From Toxorhynchites rutilus septentrionalis (lineage: Eukaryota > Arthropoda > Insecta > Diptera > Culicidae): a stretch of DNA of 64,000 bases. A program made the translations under genes and the position numbers. Under the pieces are notes generated by a model, which worked only from the letters and a program-made list of their open reading frames with translations, ran no database searches and had not been told where the DNA came from. Numbering within the stretch: position 1 is the stretch's first letter; each line of letters starts with the position of its first letter. The DNA is taken from positions 308,960,834 to 309,024,833 of the forward strand of contig NC_073745.1 of assembly GCF_029784135.1 (NCBI RefSeq). The letters are read 5' to 3'. Shown piece after piece: positions 22,540-34,734 of the stretch.

Positions 22540-22900
22540 TCAACAGGTTCGATACAATCTGGATATCGTCCCCATCACAGCACAAAAACCGCAATGCTGA
22601 AGGTGTATGATGACATAAGACATATTGTGGATAAGGAGCGACATGTTGTCTTATTATATTTAGATTCCTGAAAAGCTATCGCAAAACTTTGATTTCTCGA
22701 GTCATGCGACAGCGTTGCTGCGATCGTATATAATAAGATAAATTCAGACCATTTTCAATGATGGTGTTTTTTCGAGATTTACCCCAAGGTTCGATATTAG
22801 GGTCAATTTGATCCTGATCTTTGTGGACGATGTTCAAATATATTTCGACTGTCTAGAGCACACAGCAACGGTCATTTAAAAAAAATAAATGGAGGTCAGA
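22540..22900 (+). pseudogene. Non-LTR retrotransposon RT fragment
   Basis: Across several frames one can read pieces of an RT palm: GYRPHHSTKT-like, TAMLKVYDDIRHIVDKERHV, SHATALLRSY, FNDGVFS, GSILGSI-like and DDVQIYFDCLEHTATVI. This order matches Jockey/R1-type elements. Many frame changes and stops show it is dead. Confidence 0.6.
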
Positions 22901-23589
22901 ATACATGAATGATTGTGTAGATATAAACTTCTGTTGATTGCCCATTGGTTTGCCTTGTTCATAAATCACTCACAACAGCATTCTCAAACCAATACTTCAG
23001 TTGAATAACTCAATAATTCAACATGTTGAAAACGGTTTTAATCTTTCTTCAATTATTTAATCTGATATTTAAATAATGTGGAAAACAGTATGCTAGCCAC
23101 CGAACATTGTATGCTGCCATATCTTTCCTCAGCAGTGACACAAAGCTTATGCTTTTCAAAAACCTCATATTGCCAGGGATTTTCTACTGTCTAAATCATC
23201 AGTTTTTGCGCTATCTGGACTACAAGTAGCAATGAATACATGTGTTCGATACGTGTTCAAATTGAATAGATTTGCCAGAGTCTCCCACCTTCAATATCAT
23301 CTGATTGGCTGATTTTTCAACCTTGCATAGACAAAACTCCCAGGCTACTTACTCGAAAAATTAGCAAAAGATTTATTTTCAAGAAACTCAAAGGGGTTTA
23401 TTTTCCAAAAAAATGTGCAATTCCACGACACTTCACTTCCAGGTATGGTAAGGCTCTCTTTGTGAGAGACATTTACTTCACTAAAAATCAAAACTTTTAT
23501 TGGCGCTGACCTAGGATTTAGTTTGATCGTCAACATTGTTACAATTTCCCTATATCCCATCCTTTCCATGGAAAAAAAGCTCTTTTAAG

Positions 23590-23782
23590 TGCGCTACACA
23601 TACAGCGTCACCGTCACCGTACCATCAACTATTCTCTCGGACTTATTTTGCCGACGTCAAAGTGGCCGGTGATGGTGAATGTGAATGCTACCATACGATT
23701 TCCGGGGAAGAATTTTGGAAGATTTGACATTTGATTCCTTTACGTTGACTTCACGGTGACGGGACGTTGTATGTGTAGCGCA
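23590..23782. mobile_element. MITE with TGCGCTACACATACA termini
   Basis: The left end TGCGCTACACATACAGCGTC (23590) and the inverted right end GACGTTGTATGTGTAGCGCA (23763-23782) flank a core of about 150 bp that also contains internal CACCGT/ACGGTG inverted matches. Confidence 0.65.
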
Positions 23783-24636
23783 GTTTAAGGTCTCAACAGT
23801 GCGGGTTGAGTTACATTGTTTAAACCATTTGAATAAATGACAACAACTACAAGCTTTTCCTGTATATGTGTGGTAATTCCGCATGTTGATGCATTTATTT
23901 ATTTATTTATTTTATTGTTTTTTATTTATTCAAAACGTGTTTAATAGAGTAGAAGTGTGAACCAAATTTTACAAGCGACCCCAGTGAACATTCAATCGTA
24001 TAACTTGCAAATTATAATTTATATATAAAGTGGGATCGAATCACAATCGTATAAATTGTTGATCAACGTAAACATCTTGTATATTAAAATCACATAAAAT
24101 GCGAAAAAAAAAATTTTGTTCCTCACGACAGATCAAGTCGTAATTCGCTATATCAGGCATCGCTTTCATGATATAAACTATCGTAGTTCGTGGGTCACAT
24201 AAACGTATACTTTATATCAATGTATTCGCAAGCATTTTCTATGTATGTATGGTTTCTATCGAATTCTTCACACAGTACGAAAAATGTCTCCTAAAAAAAT
24301 TTTTTAGACGAATTTTTGACAAATGAGTCACTGAATCGTTTGTCAAAAATTTGTCCAAACAAATTTTACCGACTTAAAATGATAAAAAATTCATAGAACC
24401 CTACTCAACAATCATTAAATCGTATAAAAAGGGTATATACAACATCATAAGCACAATATTTTGAGTGGCATATGGTGCACTTAATAGTGGAGGCGATATA
24501 CATACATGGGAAATGCTTGCGAATTAGTTTGGACGAATATACACGTTATACATGCATCTATTATGACTATTGTCATACGTATATACGATTTATTATAGAT
24601 ATAGAAAAAACAAATGACGGAAAATAATTGCGTTAT

Positions 24637-26001
24637 GGCCCTGTTCTCAATGCAGCGCGGCGTCAACGTGATTTTAGAGGGGCGTGTTTACTTCTCGCCA
24701 AGATATTTTAATTCATTCACATTGCGCCGTGCCAGCGGCGTGTCTTCGGCGTGTCTTATCAAAATTGTCAATGTATGTGTGTAAGAAAAGATGGAATTTG
24801 GTTTTGTTTGGAAATATTCCAGCATCGTTGAACGTATCCGGGTCAAAACGTTAACGATGAATAATATATTTTCAAATTGTGCCTGAGTCAAGCAAGAAGG
24901 GCTTCAGAACATGCATTCGGCGGCCTCGCTTCATGCTGTCGAAAGCAACACGATACACGCAAATTCAGAAGAGATCGATTGGTATTGTGCGTCTGCCACA
25001 TGAATCGAAACAATAACTAATAGCGAATTCGTTTTTGTTCAGTTTCAACCCTAGTGCCGCACTAACTGCTGTCAAAACGTTTGTTTATTCACTCAGTTTC
25101 GCACTCAGTGTCGCACTAGTTCGCCCCGAAAGCTGTTAGTTTCGCACTGAAATGTTTCACGGGTTGGCACTCGGGTTCACCAATACAACTATACTGAACT
25201 GTCAAGTTCCGAGTATTGTTTTGGAAAATCTGAAAATAAAGACTATGAAAATGGAAAACCTGCTGCTTTTGCTTTTGTATTTTTGGAATCGTAATCCAAT
25301 TCGGATTCTGATTTTGAAGAGTATATTCGAGTAGACAGCATTAAGCTACGTGTTCTTTCATTGGGAGGCGGAAATAATGATGGATATTCAGGTGGAATAA
25401 ACCTGCTTTCAAAATCATGATCTAATGATGATTTTATATTATAATAGCAATTATTTGTGGATCAAACAGGAAATGCATTGACAAATGGTTAAGTGAGTGT
25501 TAGAACTACATGTGTTAGGGAATCAAACAATATGAAGTAAAAATTTTCATTCAAACTTTTATATTTTTACACTGCACATGGTCCTTCTGATCTGATAGAG
25601 AATAATTTACCTCCCAAGCACGAATATCGTCACCAGATGTCGACACTGTACATTTGTCGTAGCAAATATAAACAAATCAAACTATATAACGCACACCAAC
25701 AAACCACCGCATTCGTGAAACTGAAAACGTTTTTTTATTACAGAGTCAGTTTGGCACTGACTCAGTTTTAAAAACGAATTCGCTATAACTAATTCGATTT
25801 ATCCTCAATCTCCCACACTGGGATGCCAAGTCATTTTTTTCACACAATATGGAAAATGTGAATGTAACAAAAATAGGGAAGGTTTCATAGAATATTACAT
25901 AAAATCGTAATTGCGATGTATGTTATTATATAGATATCATATCACGGAAAATTTATTTGCTTAAAATACAAACGACGTCCCGGTTCAGTGAGAACATGGC
26001 C
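24637..26001. mobile_element. MITE with GGCC(A/C)TGTTCTCA termini, interrupted
   Basis: The left end GGCCCTGTTCTCAATGCAGC (24637) and the inverted right end GTTCAGTGAGAACATGGCC (to 26001) match the element at 14043-14498. A 765-bp TAA-flanked element (25021-25785) is inserted in it. Confidence 0.7.
25021..25785 (+). mobile_element. TAA-flanked TAGCGAATTCG element, copy 1
   Basis: TIRs TAGCGAATTCGTTTTT and its inverse. TAA is duplicated at 25018-25020 and 25786-25788, as expected for PIF/Harbinger-type elements. It contains an open frame of 60 codons at 25152-25334. A second copy is at 53813-54677. Confidence 0.8.
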
Positions 26002-27199
26002 TAAATTTATAACCTCACAAATCGCCATTTGTTTATAGGAGGACATTCATGTTTATAAAAATATGATTTGTTTGATGATCTTTTAGCGAGTGGGGATATG
26101 AGTGTTCGAAATAAGTAGCGGTGATGATTGAGAAAATTACTCCAATGGGATTCGAATCCGGTTGGTTGGAGTATTGAACAGCAGCTTGCTCGCAGGCTAT
26201 CTGAAATGTAATTCTAGAGCAGTTAAAACTCGTACATATGATACGGAAGAGATGCAGATGAAAACTGGCCTTGGGCCAGCTGCTATCTATTTAGATAATT
26301 TACCTCCCTAAATGGAAATCATCACCAGACGTCAACATTTTACATACGTCTGCTCGAGTTGAATTATATGTTTATACGACTCGCGAACTGCATCTGCCTG
26401 AAATGCATACTCAGCAAACATTAAATCGTATAAATCGCCATAATTGGTGGCGATATACATACATCCAAAACGAATTTAGATGATATATGATGCATATAAC
26501 TAGCATAAACACGCAAAGTGGAGGCGATATACGTACACTGAGAGAAATAATTAGTAAATATAACGAATTTTTTGGTAAATACTACCAATCTATAGTCATT
26601 TTCGACCGTACTAATAAACACATATGTCAAGCAGAACCATGATTCGGAAGCCCAATATCGGCTACATTTTGTCGCCGAAAATGCACGTATCAGAATTATA
26701 TCCTTATTATACCTCCGTATTGCCTTATGGGAACAATGAAAATGGTTAATACGCGCTTTTCTCACCAATTTTCAGATATGACAATATCCAAGCTTACTAA
26801 TGTTATCGAGTAAAATATACTAAACTCTGGTAGGGATGCGGGTTTGTTGACAATATGTACAAAAAATTTGTACATTCTACTAATTTTGCATTACCAAATG
26901 TATTTAGTAGTTTTCAACCGAGGATTTTTCTAAGGGTATATGTCATATTTCATACGCCTATAAAGCTGAATATAACAATATATGATGCTTTTTACACTTA
27001 TATGCGATATATGATTTACTTTGTTATGAAAAAATTCGATTTTATTCGAATTCGAGACCTCGAAATGTTTTTAAAATATTTTTTTTACAAAATTGAGGCA
27101 AGTCTCCACATTTAGCATCCCTGATGAAAAATCAACATCAAAATAAAATCTCAAAAACAACCAAAAATCTCACAGCACTTTTTATTTCAGTTAAGCGAA

Positions 27200-27348
27200 C
27201 GTCATACGCGTTCTCATGTTTTGCTTTCGTCGGTATATTAATGCATAATCTGTTTTCGAGTCTGCTTGCAGTCAGACTTTTTTTTTTCTACTAAAAGCAG
27301 CCTAATCTTTGGTTCCTCATTCTTAAAATAGTCATCGTACGGAATAAG
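27200..27348 (+). other. Likely 5'UTR exon of the IKK-gamma gene
   Basis: A strong donor (AAG|GTGAGT at 27348/27349) and a pyrimidine-rich acceptor (TTTTTTACAG|CG at 27471/27472) predict a 122-bp intron just before the start codon at 27489. The 5' limit is not known. Confidence 0.5.
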
Positions 27349-27488
27349 GTGAGTGCGGTATATAACTTGATGCATTCATATTCTGCTGCCCTCGGTGTAT
27401 GTGTATTAATTTGGCTGATTCATAGCAGCTTCTAATCAACCAGACCGAAAATTTTGATTCATTTTTTACAGCGCAATTTAATTCTAAA

Positions 27489-29081
27489 ATGTCTGACGAT
27501 TTGTGCTCCTTCATCGTGTTGGGATCTTCTCCGACCCCATCGATGGAACAATATGACTACAACAATGGTTCCGTCTGGCAGGTCAAAGGTAAAGAGTCGT
27601 CCAGCCAAAATAATTCAGGTGACTTCAGTCTACTGCAAGTGGATGGATCACCAAAGTCACCGGATCCGGCATCTGCGCCGGACATAAAGTCTTCGGGGCC
27701 TGTCAGTATTGATAGGCCGTCGGGACCTGCAAGCAATGATAATCACCTGGCAGCGAGTGTCATCATGGGCTCGGTACAAACTAGTTTGCTGCAGACGTTT
27801 CCCAGTTTGATGCACTCTTCGATGCCGGTGGATGAGGTGAAGGCGCTCCAGCAGCTTGTAACCGAGCATGGTCAAATGAAGCAAAGCATCCAGAAAGCGA
27901 ACGTGGCCATGAGAAAAAACTTCTCCGTCATCCAAGAGTGGCAAGATGATGTCAAGAAGAAGTATTGCGAGCAAGCCAGCACCATCGACGAGCAAAGGGC
28001 ATCAATTGAAAACGTCGAAGCTGACAATAAAAAACTCGCACAAGCCGTCGCCTGTGCCGAGAATCGGGCTAACGAACTGGAAAAGGAAAAGAAGGAGGAA
28101 ATATCTTCGCTTCAAAGGCAGTTGGAAGATGTTCAGAAACAAGCCGAGGCAGAAAGAACGGCTGCTGCTGTCGAATTGAATGAACTCAAGCAAATGTTGT
28201 CGGAAAAACATTCCATTCTGCAGAATTTAGCCAAGGAAATTGAACGCTTGGAGCTGGAGAAGCAGGAGTTTGTAGTGGTGAAGTCAAACAAGCCGGAAGA
28301 CAAAGCCAACTCAATCGATTTCGTCACCAAAGAGGAGCATGATCGTCAGATTAAGGCGTTGCAGCGTCAGCTGTCGATCGCAGTGGCTACGAATTTAGAG
28401 TTTAAGGATATGGTTAGTATTGATTATTTGATACAATAGTTTTGTATTATCATCTAACTCGATTTATGCAGAAACAAGTGTATGTTGACGAGATAAACTG
28501 TATTAAGGCGAATTTATCCGCTGCGGAAGGGCTCCTGGCCAAAAATCGTACCGAGATGCATCGAATGGCGAAGGATATCGAAACGAAAGATGTTTCCCTA
28601 GCGGAGAATATTCGAGAGCTGAAGAGCCTCAGCGAGCAAGTTGATGTTTTAACAGCTCAATTGGACATCTATAAGAACGATTTCGAAGCAGAACGCACCG
28701 CTCGTGCCCAGTTGGCCAGCGAGAAAGATCGCGCGTTGAGTGATTTGAAACTGTTGCAGAAGCGCAACCAACAGCTTATCGAAGAGGTCCAAAATGGGTA
28801 ATTTTCAATTGTTTCCTCTTCTGGCCAGAAAACTAAGGCTTGATATCATTTCTAGAAGATCTGCCGAAGAAGAAGCAAAACGCGCTGCAAACGAATCACT
28901 CGATAAACGTGAGTCACCGGCTAGCGCTGCCACTAACAGTGGAGGAGGTCCATCAGCAGCGACATCTAACGATGAACAAAGTTACGAGCGGCACGTATTA
29001 TACTGTCCACTTTGCAACAGTGGATTCAAAGATTTATCCACACTGCAAAACCACGTGGAAGATTGCGTCGGTGTGGAGTAA
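27489..29081 (+). CDS. key: IKK-gamma/NEMO (Kenny)-type regulatory subunit
   Basis: Scaffold of the IkappaB-kinase complex in the Imd immune pathway; it binds ubiquitin chains and IKK-beta. Coding exons 27489-28412, 28472-28797 and 28856-29081 join in frame (phases 0 and 2) to give 491 residues. The N-terminus carries acidic residues followed by SFIVLGSS, resembling an LC3-interacting motif, as reported for fly Kenny. A Ser/Pro-rich segment and a long coiled coil (about 120-415) follow. Inside the coil the UBAN signature is visible at about 378-400: DFEAERTARAQLASEKDRAL. The C-terminus (467-487) is a C2HC ubiquitin-binding zinc finger, CPLCNSGF ... LQNHVEDC. Optineurin and TNIP relatives share the UBAN, but the length, N-terminal motif and terminal finger fit NEMO best. 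Introns are 58 bp each. A poly(A) signal lies at 29507-29512. Confidence 0.88.
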
Positions 29082-29506
29082 AAAGGGGCTATTTCTGTTG
29101 TCCACAGAAAATACTTTTATATGACCGTTTATCCTAGTTTTAGAATATTTTGATTGTTATGACCATGTCAATGTTTGAAACTATGAAGGGAACTGGATCC
29201 GTAATCGGTGGCAATGAAACGATGCTAATCGCAGCATGATTTATCATATACTATATATTATTCTTTACATAATGGATGTAAAAATAACAAACCTAATACA
29301 ATACAATATCAATTTAGATTCCAAATAATACCAAAAAATACACTACGACAAACATTCATTGACTGTTGAGCTACATGTAGAAATCGATGTATGCTAACTA
29401 ACTGAATATGTGCTATCACATCGGTTCAGATTCCCTTATAACACAGAATATCTATAACGTTATGCTTAATCTACTAGTAAATGTGCCAGAAATCAACAAA
29501 GCGATA

Positions 29507-29512
29507 AATAAA
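29507..29512 (+). terminator. Probable poly(A) signal of the IKK-gamma gene
   Basis: AATAAA about 425 bp after the stop codon and before the repeat element that starts near 29660. Confidence 0.4.
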
Positions 29513-29659
29513 AAAAATCTTACAGACCATTTGCTCGTGGTTTTATTTATTTTGATTCATCTTTTCCGATACAAATCATATGAGGAAACAACCCTGGTTC
29601 TCTATTATGAAAGAACTGTACTTTACAACGTTTCAATTCAGACTGGCTTATTGCGGTTT

Positions 29660-31015
29660 TTAACCTAAAAAAAATGAGTGGGTTATATCTATGATATAAC
29701 CGCAAGGTTGACGTGGGACTACCTTAGCTTAGCAATCATTCGTTTGTATTGATTAAATTCTTGATTGAATGAAACAGTTTCCAAATTCAATTGAGTTGAA
29801 TATATTTGCTCTGTGAGTGAAAAAAATGAACAAATGCCGTGTAAAGTCAATTCATTTATTGTGATTGATTGTTCTTCGTTACAAGTAAATTTAATGACGG
29901 ACCTTTTACGTTTGGTATGATGACTAGAACAAAATATATGTACGGAAGAATTATCAAACGTTTGATGAACCAGCCTAAGGCTGAAAATCTTTCCAATAAA
30001 GACAAAAAAAAATTATCAAACGATTATTTTATTTTACATTTCCCTCTGAAGTTTACATCCCAAAAGTGTACATACTTCTCGAATCTCGAATTTGCTTGAA
30101 ACTGGGAAGTTCATTCGCTTCTAGTGTCTGCACGATTTTCCCAGGTTCCTAAGTTTAGAAGATCATGTTAGGACAGACATATTCCACTCTGCACAAAGGC
30201 AGGCGAGGACAAAAGTACTCGCAGTTTGCATTTATTTGCAGAGCCGATTTCCCCAGAAACCTCGGTTTTGAAGTCTGTGTTAGGGAAACACATTTCAATC
30301 GGAACAAAAATACTCCCGATTTGTATGAATTCGCAATGCCGATTTCCCCACGCTCCATGGATTTGAAGTTTGTGTTAGGGAAACACATTCCAGTCGGAAC
30401 AAAAATACCCCCGACTTGCATGAATTTGAAATACCGATTTCTCCAGGCACCTTGGTTTAGAAATCTCTATTAGGGAACACATTTCGGTGGGAACAAAAGC
30501 TCCCCCTACTTTCGTGTGTTCTTCTTCTTCTTTTTGGCTTTAAGAGGGTTTAAACTTTTCAGTTCACTCGTCTCTAGGCTCTTTCGTGTGTTTGCAATGC
30601 CGATTTCGCTGCTTGGTTTTAAAGTCTGTGTTAGGGAACATTTTTCGATGAGAACAAAAGTCCCCCTACTTTCATGTATTTGCAATGCCGATTTCCCCAA
30701 GGCTGCTTGGTTTTGATGGCTGTGTTAGGGAAACCGTAAATCGGGCCAATCAAAACGATGCAGTAAGGGCGTTTAGATAACGCCTAATATTTTACAGTTA
30801 TTCAATTGTTTATCTGATGAAAAACCACATTTTGTTAGTTGCGATAGATGCGTAGAAATATTCCCTATCAAGTGATGCAAGCATCTCTCCTATCCAGTAC
30901 GAAATGTTCGAGCTATAAGCATTCGAAATCTTTCATTTTTTCCTGCATGTTCTGTGTTTAGGTTTTCATTTTACCCTCCATATATTCCGGTTAGACGTAG
31001 TCCCACGTCAAAAAA
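29660..31015. mobile_element. GACGTRGGACTA-ended element with minisatellite cargo
   Basis: Near the left end GGTTATATCTATGATATAACC forms a hairpin, followed by TTGACGTGGGACTACC. The right end reads TTAGACGTAGTCCCACGTCA. TTGCGGTTT occurs at 29651-29659 and 31016-31024 and may be the target duplication. The right 250 bp and both termini match the element inserted in the retrotransposon gag at 44698-47316. The interior is a tandem array (30165-30735). No coding sequence. Confidence 0.65.
30165..30735. repeat. Minisatellite, unit about 95 bp, five to six copies
   Basis: Units start AAGTCTGTGTTAGGGAAACA, continue CGGAACAAAAATACCCCCGA and end TGCCGATTTCCCCA ... GGTTTTG. Copies begin near 30165, 30270, 30366, 30460, 30620 and 30716 (partial). 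The fourth is interrupted by about 70 bp that includes TTCTTCTTCTT. Confidence 0.8.
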
Positions 31016-31041
31016 TTGCGGTTTCCTCCTTTCGAAAACTA

Positions 31042-32534
31042 GTAGGGGAAATCGGGGTAAAACAGGCACTTTGGGTAAAATCAACAACCTTTGACTTTTC
31101 CAGCGAAATAGCTATTTTTCGCAAAGTCTACGAGGCCCTTCGTAATATAATTAGAATATTGTTCAATAAAATGTATAAATTAACGTCAGTGGCGTGGAAT
31201 AATTGTTAAATATAATGCATAATATCATAATAACATTACTATTCTTATTTGATTAGTCCTTTTTGTCACAGGATTGAACGGATTCGCATATTATTCATCA
31301 ATATATTCATCGTTAAATTCATACGTGCAAAAGTAAAATACAAATATTTGACTGTCGTATAGTTGTTCCTAAATACAATGGTCACACATATATACACTTG
31401 TGAATATATTGCACTTGCGGAAGAATTGTAAACTGTAAATTATAAACTAATCGGTGACTTATGGTTATTTTACAGTTACAGTTTCGGGGATATTATTTTT
31501 ATAATATATGAGCTGAACAATATCGACAAGAAAACAAGTCGCAGAAAGTTCCTAGAAATCCTTCTATATCATCTTTTTATGCCCCATCAAAAAACAGGCA
31601 TTAAGTTTTTGTTAACAAAGAAGACAGAAACAAAGAATATTAGAAATATGAAAACTTGAATTTCCAGACATATTAAGAAGAACTTCATTTATATCTTTGG
31701 AAACTCATGTTTCCCAAAACTTTGATGCAGTTTCTTGCAATTCAATTTTTCTACCTAATTGGCCAAATATTCTACAAAAAAGTGTTTTTAATTTTTTTTC
31801 GATGCGGGTATAATGGACATGTGGGGGTAATATGGACAGGTTTGTAATATATGAAGCGTAGAGGTTTATCGATCGCTAGAGGAATAATTTTATTCAACCA
31901 AGGTCTGAAGGTCTGATCACGAATGTCCGTTAAATGATGGAAAAATCGAATTAATCCACCTAGAAGTGATATCGCACTTTTCAGCAGTAAAAACGGACAG
32001 ACCCTCGACTCTTTTGCTTTTGGTTCCAGTCAGGTGCTAAACAGTCAACATTTGGCGATTAGATTTCCATTTATAGACGCAGGGCATTCCTTAGGAATAG
32101 ATTAGACAGACTTTTCACAGTTCATTTCACTTCCACTGGCAACTGTCCGTTTTACCCCACCTGTACAATTATTTCAAAAATGTAAATTTTTCCACTCAAA
32201 AATGAATTCACTTTTCCGTACATACCTAACATCACTTCTCTGTTAATTCACAAAACGAAATATAACTATCAGCGAAATCAATTTTGATATTAACCCACTA
32301 AAAATGCTTAATATCGCAGCAGCTAAAATTACATCCTCACGCGGAATCATGTATGATTTTCGGTTTTTGTTACCCTTCTCCACTTTTGATCAGTATTCAT
32401 TGCCATAGGATGGCCTAAATATTATAGAATAACATGTAGAAGGTGTTCTCATTAACAGAAATCGGAAATTCAAATATTACTATACAAATCAACCACCCGT
32501 CCATATTACCCGCGTATTACCCGCGTTCCCCTAC
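31042..32534. mobile_element. Candidate TIR element (GTAGGGGAA termini)
   Basis: Left end GTAGGGGAAATCGG (31042) and inverted right end CCGCGTTCCCCTAC (32521-32534). Motifs such as GGGTAATATGGACAGG near 31830 and CCATATTACCCGCG near 32500 are also inverted partners. No transposase and no clear target duplication. Confidence 0.45.
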
Positions 32535-32999
32535 ATTGTTCTCTTCGAAAAAAGACCCAAAAACACGCTACAATTGTATGAAATGTAAAAAATATGTTTG
32601 TCTCGAGCATGCAGTTATGGTATGTTTTGATTCTTACACAAATGAAACTACAATCAATTAATACGTTTTTATGTTATTTCATAGCTCTTTATACTTTCAT
32701 GAATTATATTCGGTTTCTAACTTCAATTAATAACAGGAAAAAAGTCAAATTTCGTTATTTGTGTTGGAGTATCAAAAATTAGGAGGTTGAATTAGATGAC
32801 TATTAAAACTGACTGAAGAGTTTTTCATTCAATTATACCCTCTTCTTCAAATAAATAACAATAAAGCCTAACAAATATACAAGAGCAATATTACAGAGAA
32901 GTTCAACTATCGGTCTGTGACACCGTGCGCGAGTATACGTGTTATGATTTTGCACGCGAAGACAGAAGGGTTAATAAGCGAACGTTCAAAGTTCTAATT

Positions 33000-33525
33000 G
33001 ATCTAGTTGGAGTATCGAACCACCATAGAACCACCTTGACCCCTTAAACCTCTATATGCCGAATTTTGTTCTATTTGCTTGATAAGTTCTCAAGTTAGTT
33101 ATTTAGAGAGGAGGGAGGAGTGTCGAACCACCATTCAAACATTTCGTGCCCCCTAAAACCTCTACATGCCAAACCACAGAAACATGTATTGTCCCTTAAA
33201 ACCTCCATATGTCAAGTTTGGTTCCATTTGATTGATTAGTTCTCGAGCTGTGCAGAAATTTGTGTTCCATGTATGTTCCATGTATGGCAGCCCCCTCTAG
33301 AGAGGGAGGAGTATCTAACCACCATAGAAACATTTTTCGTGAAACCTTCAAATGCTAAATTTGATTCAATTTGCTCGATTAGTTCTCGAGTTATTAAACA
33401 TCCTCTTTAAAGAGAGGAGGAATGTCGAACCAATATAAAAACATTTATTGACCCCTAACCAAACCTATATATGCCAAATTTGGTTCCATTTGCTTGATTA
33501 GTTCTCGAGTTATGCAACCCTCCAC
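33000..33525. repeat. Tandem repeat, unit about 120-160 bp, four copies
   Basis: Each unit carries GGAGGAGTRTCGAACCACCAT, CCCCTAAAACCTCYATATGCC and TTGATTAGTTCTCGAGTTAT. Copies start near 33005, 33110, 33300 and 33415. Unit length varies through small insertions and deletions. Confidence 0.75.
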
Positions 33526-34734
33526 CAAGGATGCCATAATAAAATCTCTGTTTTTGGTTTCAAAAAATCTTTTTATCTGAGTTTTTTTTCAGAAAATCTG
33601 TATTTAAATCTGTATTAACCCTTTGCGGCCGTTTATCTGCCCTCAGCCACCACAACAAAGAAGAACACCAATATTATAATTTATGCAACAATGTATCAGT
33701 TCACACTTTTTCTAAACGAATTTTAATGTCTTGTGAACTTGTTCATGAACCAAAACGGTGCTACTATGAATAATAGATAACGGTAGGGTAAATGATCCTG
33801 CTTTGTGTGATTTAGGGTGTTTTCAAGCAACTAGTAAATGCAAATGGATTTTTCTTCATGAAAATCACATATAATCAATACGAGTTTGGGTTAGTTGAAA
33901 AGCCTCAAGTCTCTAGTTGCGAATACTACCATAAGCCGTTCAATTATTCGATTTTTTGTGTTTTTTAACGATTTTCTTCAAAGAGAAATTTTGATCACTA
34001 TTTGTCCAACTGTGATCATGGTTTGCCCAAAAAAATGATCATGGTTTGTCCGGTTTTAGAAATCACCGTTTTTGAATGAAAAAATTCGAATTTTCAAATA
34101 ATTGTTGCATTTCTCATTGCTTGAGTTTACTGTCATCATATTGATCATTCAAAATGTAGGCTTTCTTCAGAATATTGCCTTTTCTTGGGCATTTTGAAAA
34201 TGTTCACCTCAACACACTCAACACAGACAAACTTTATTTCCGCTATGCGCGAAGCGCGCCAATCGGTTGCCATAGAAATCATGTGGACAAAACAACATTA
34301 GTGAATCGAACAACTCATGATCAGAATTGAGGTCATCGAAATGCGTTAATTACATGATTTAGCTATGTAAATCTGATACAAATGGTATGCAAGCATGATG
34401 TTTACAATATTTGTAAGTGTTATAATCCAGAAAAGGTTTGAATACGTGCCAAATAATCATCTGGTGATTGATTGAAAGTTTGCTCAAATGAGAGGCGCAT
34501 TGACACCAAGAGAAGATGGGTTTTATAATCCTTTAAAACATGTGAATCTGTAAAAATATACGATAAAACTACTGTAAATCATGAAAAAGACAATTTTATT
34601 TATATGTTTTGAAACATTCGAATATCTGATTTGACACAGGTGCGCTGAATTAGAGCAATCAAAAAAGTAGGCAAACCATGATCATATTTTCGACTGGACA
34701 AACCAAAATCATTTACCTAAATTAGGGGCTGTCC
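33526..34734. other. No gene recognised
   Basis: AT-rich with short T/A runs. Near 33550-33625 there are several AAATCTGT words similar to those at 40170-40330. I could not prove a paired element. Confidence 0.4.

Larger units (their letters stand above)
23979..27060. repeat. Older, diverged members of the CCCAGCAAACATTAAATCG family
   Basis: Left-end-like sequences occur at 23979 (CCCAGTGAACATTCAATCG), 24403 (CTCAACAATCATTAAATCG) and 26410 (CTCAGCAAACATTAAATCG). Interior family landmarks follow: GTGGAGGCGATATACATACA, a tRNA-like GGGATTCGAATCCGG near 26150, and TATGATTTA blocks near 26990-27020. Two unrelated elements (24637-26001 with 25021-25785 inside) interrupt one copy. Divergence prevents exact limits. 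Confidence 0.55.

Noticed and set aside
30165..30735. CRISPR-like array
   Set aside because: Units of about 95 bp are contiguous and diverged, with no short constant repeats or unique spacers. It is a minisatellite in a eukaryotic transposon.
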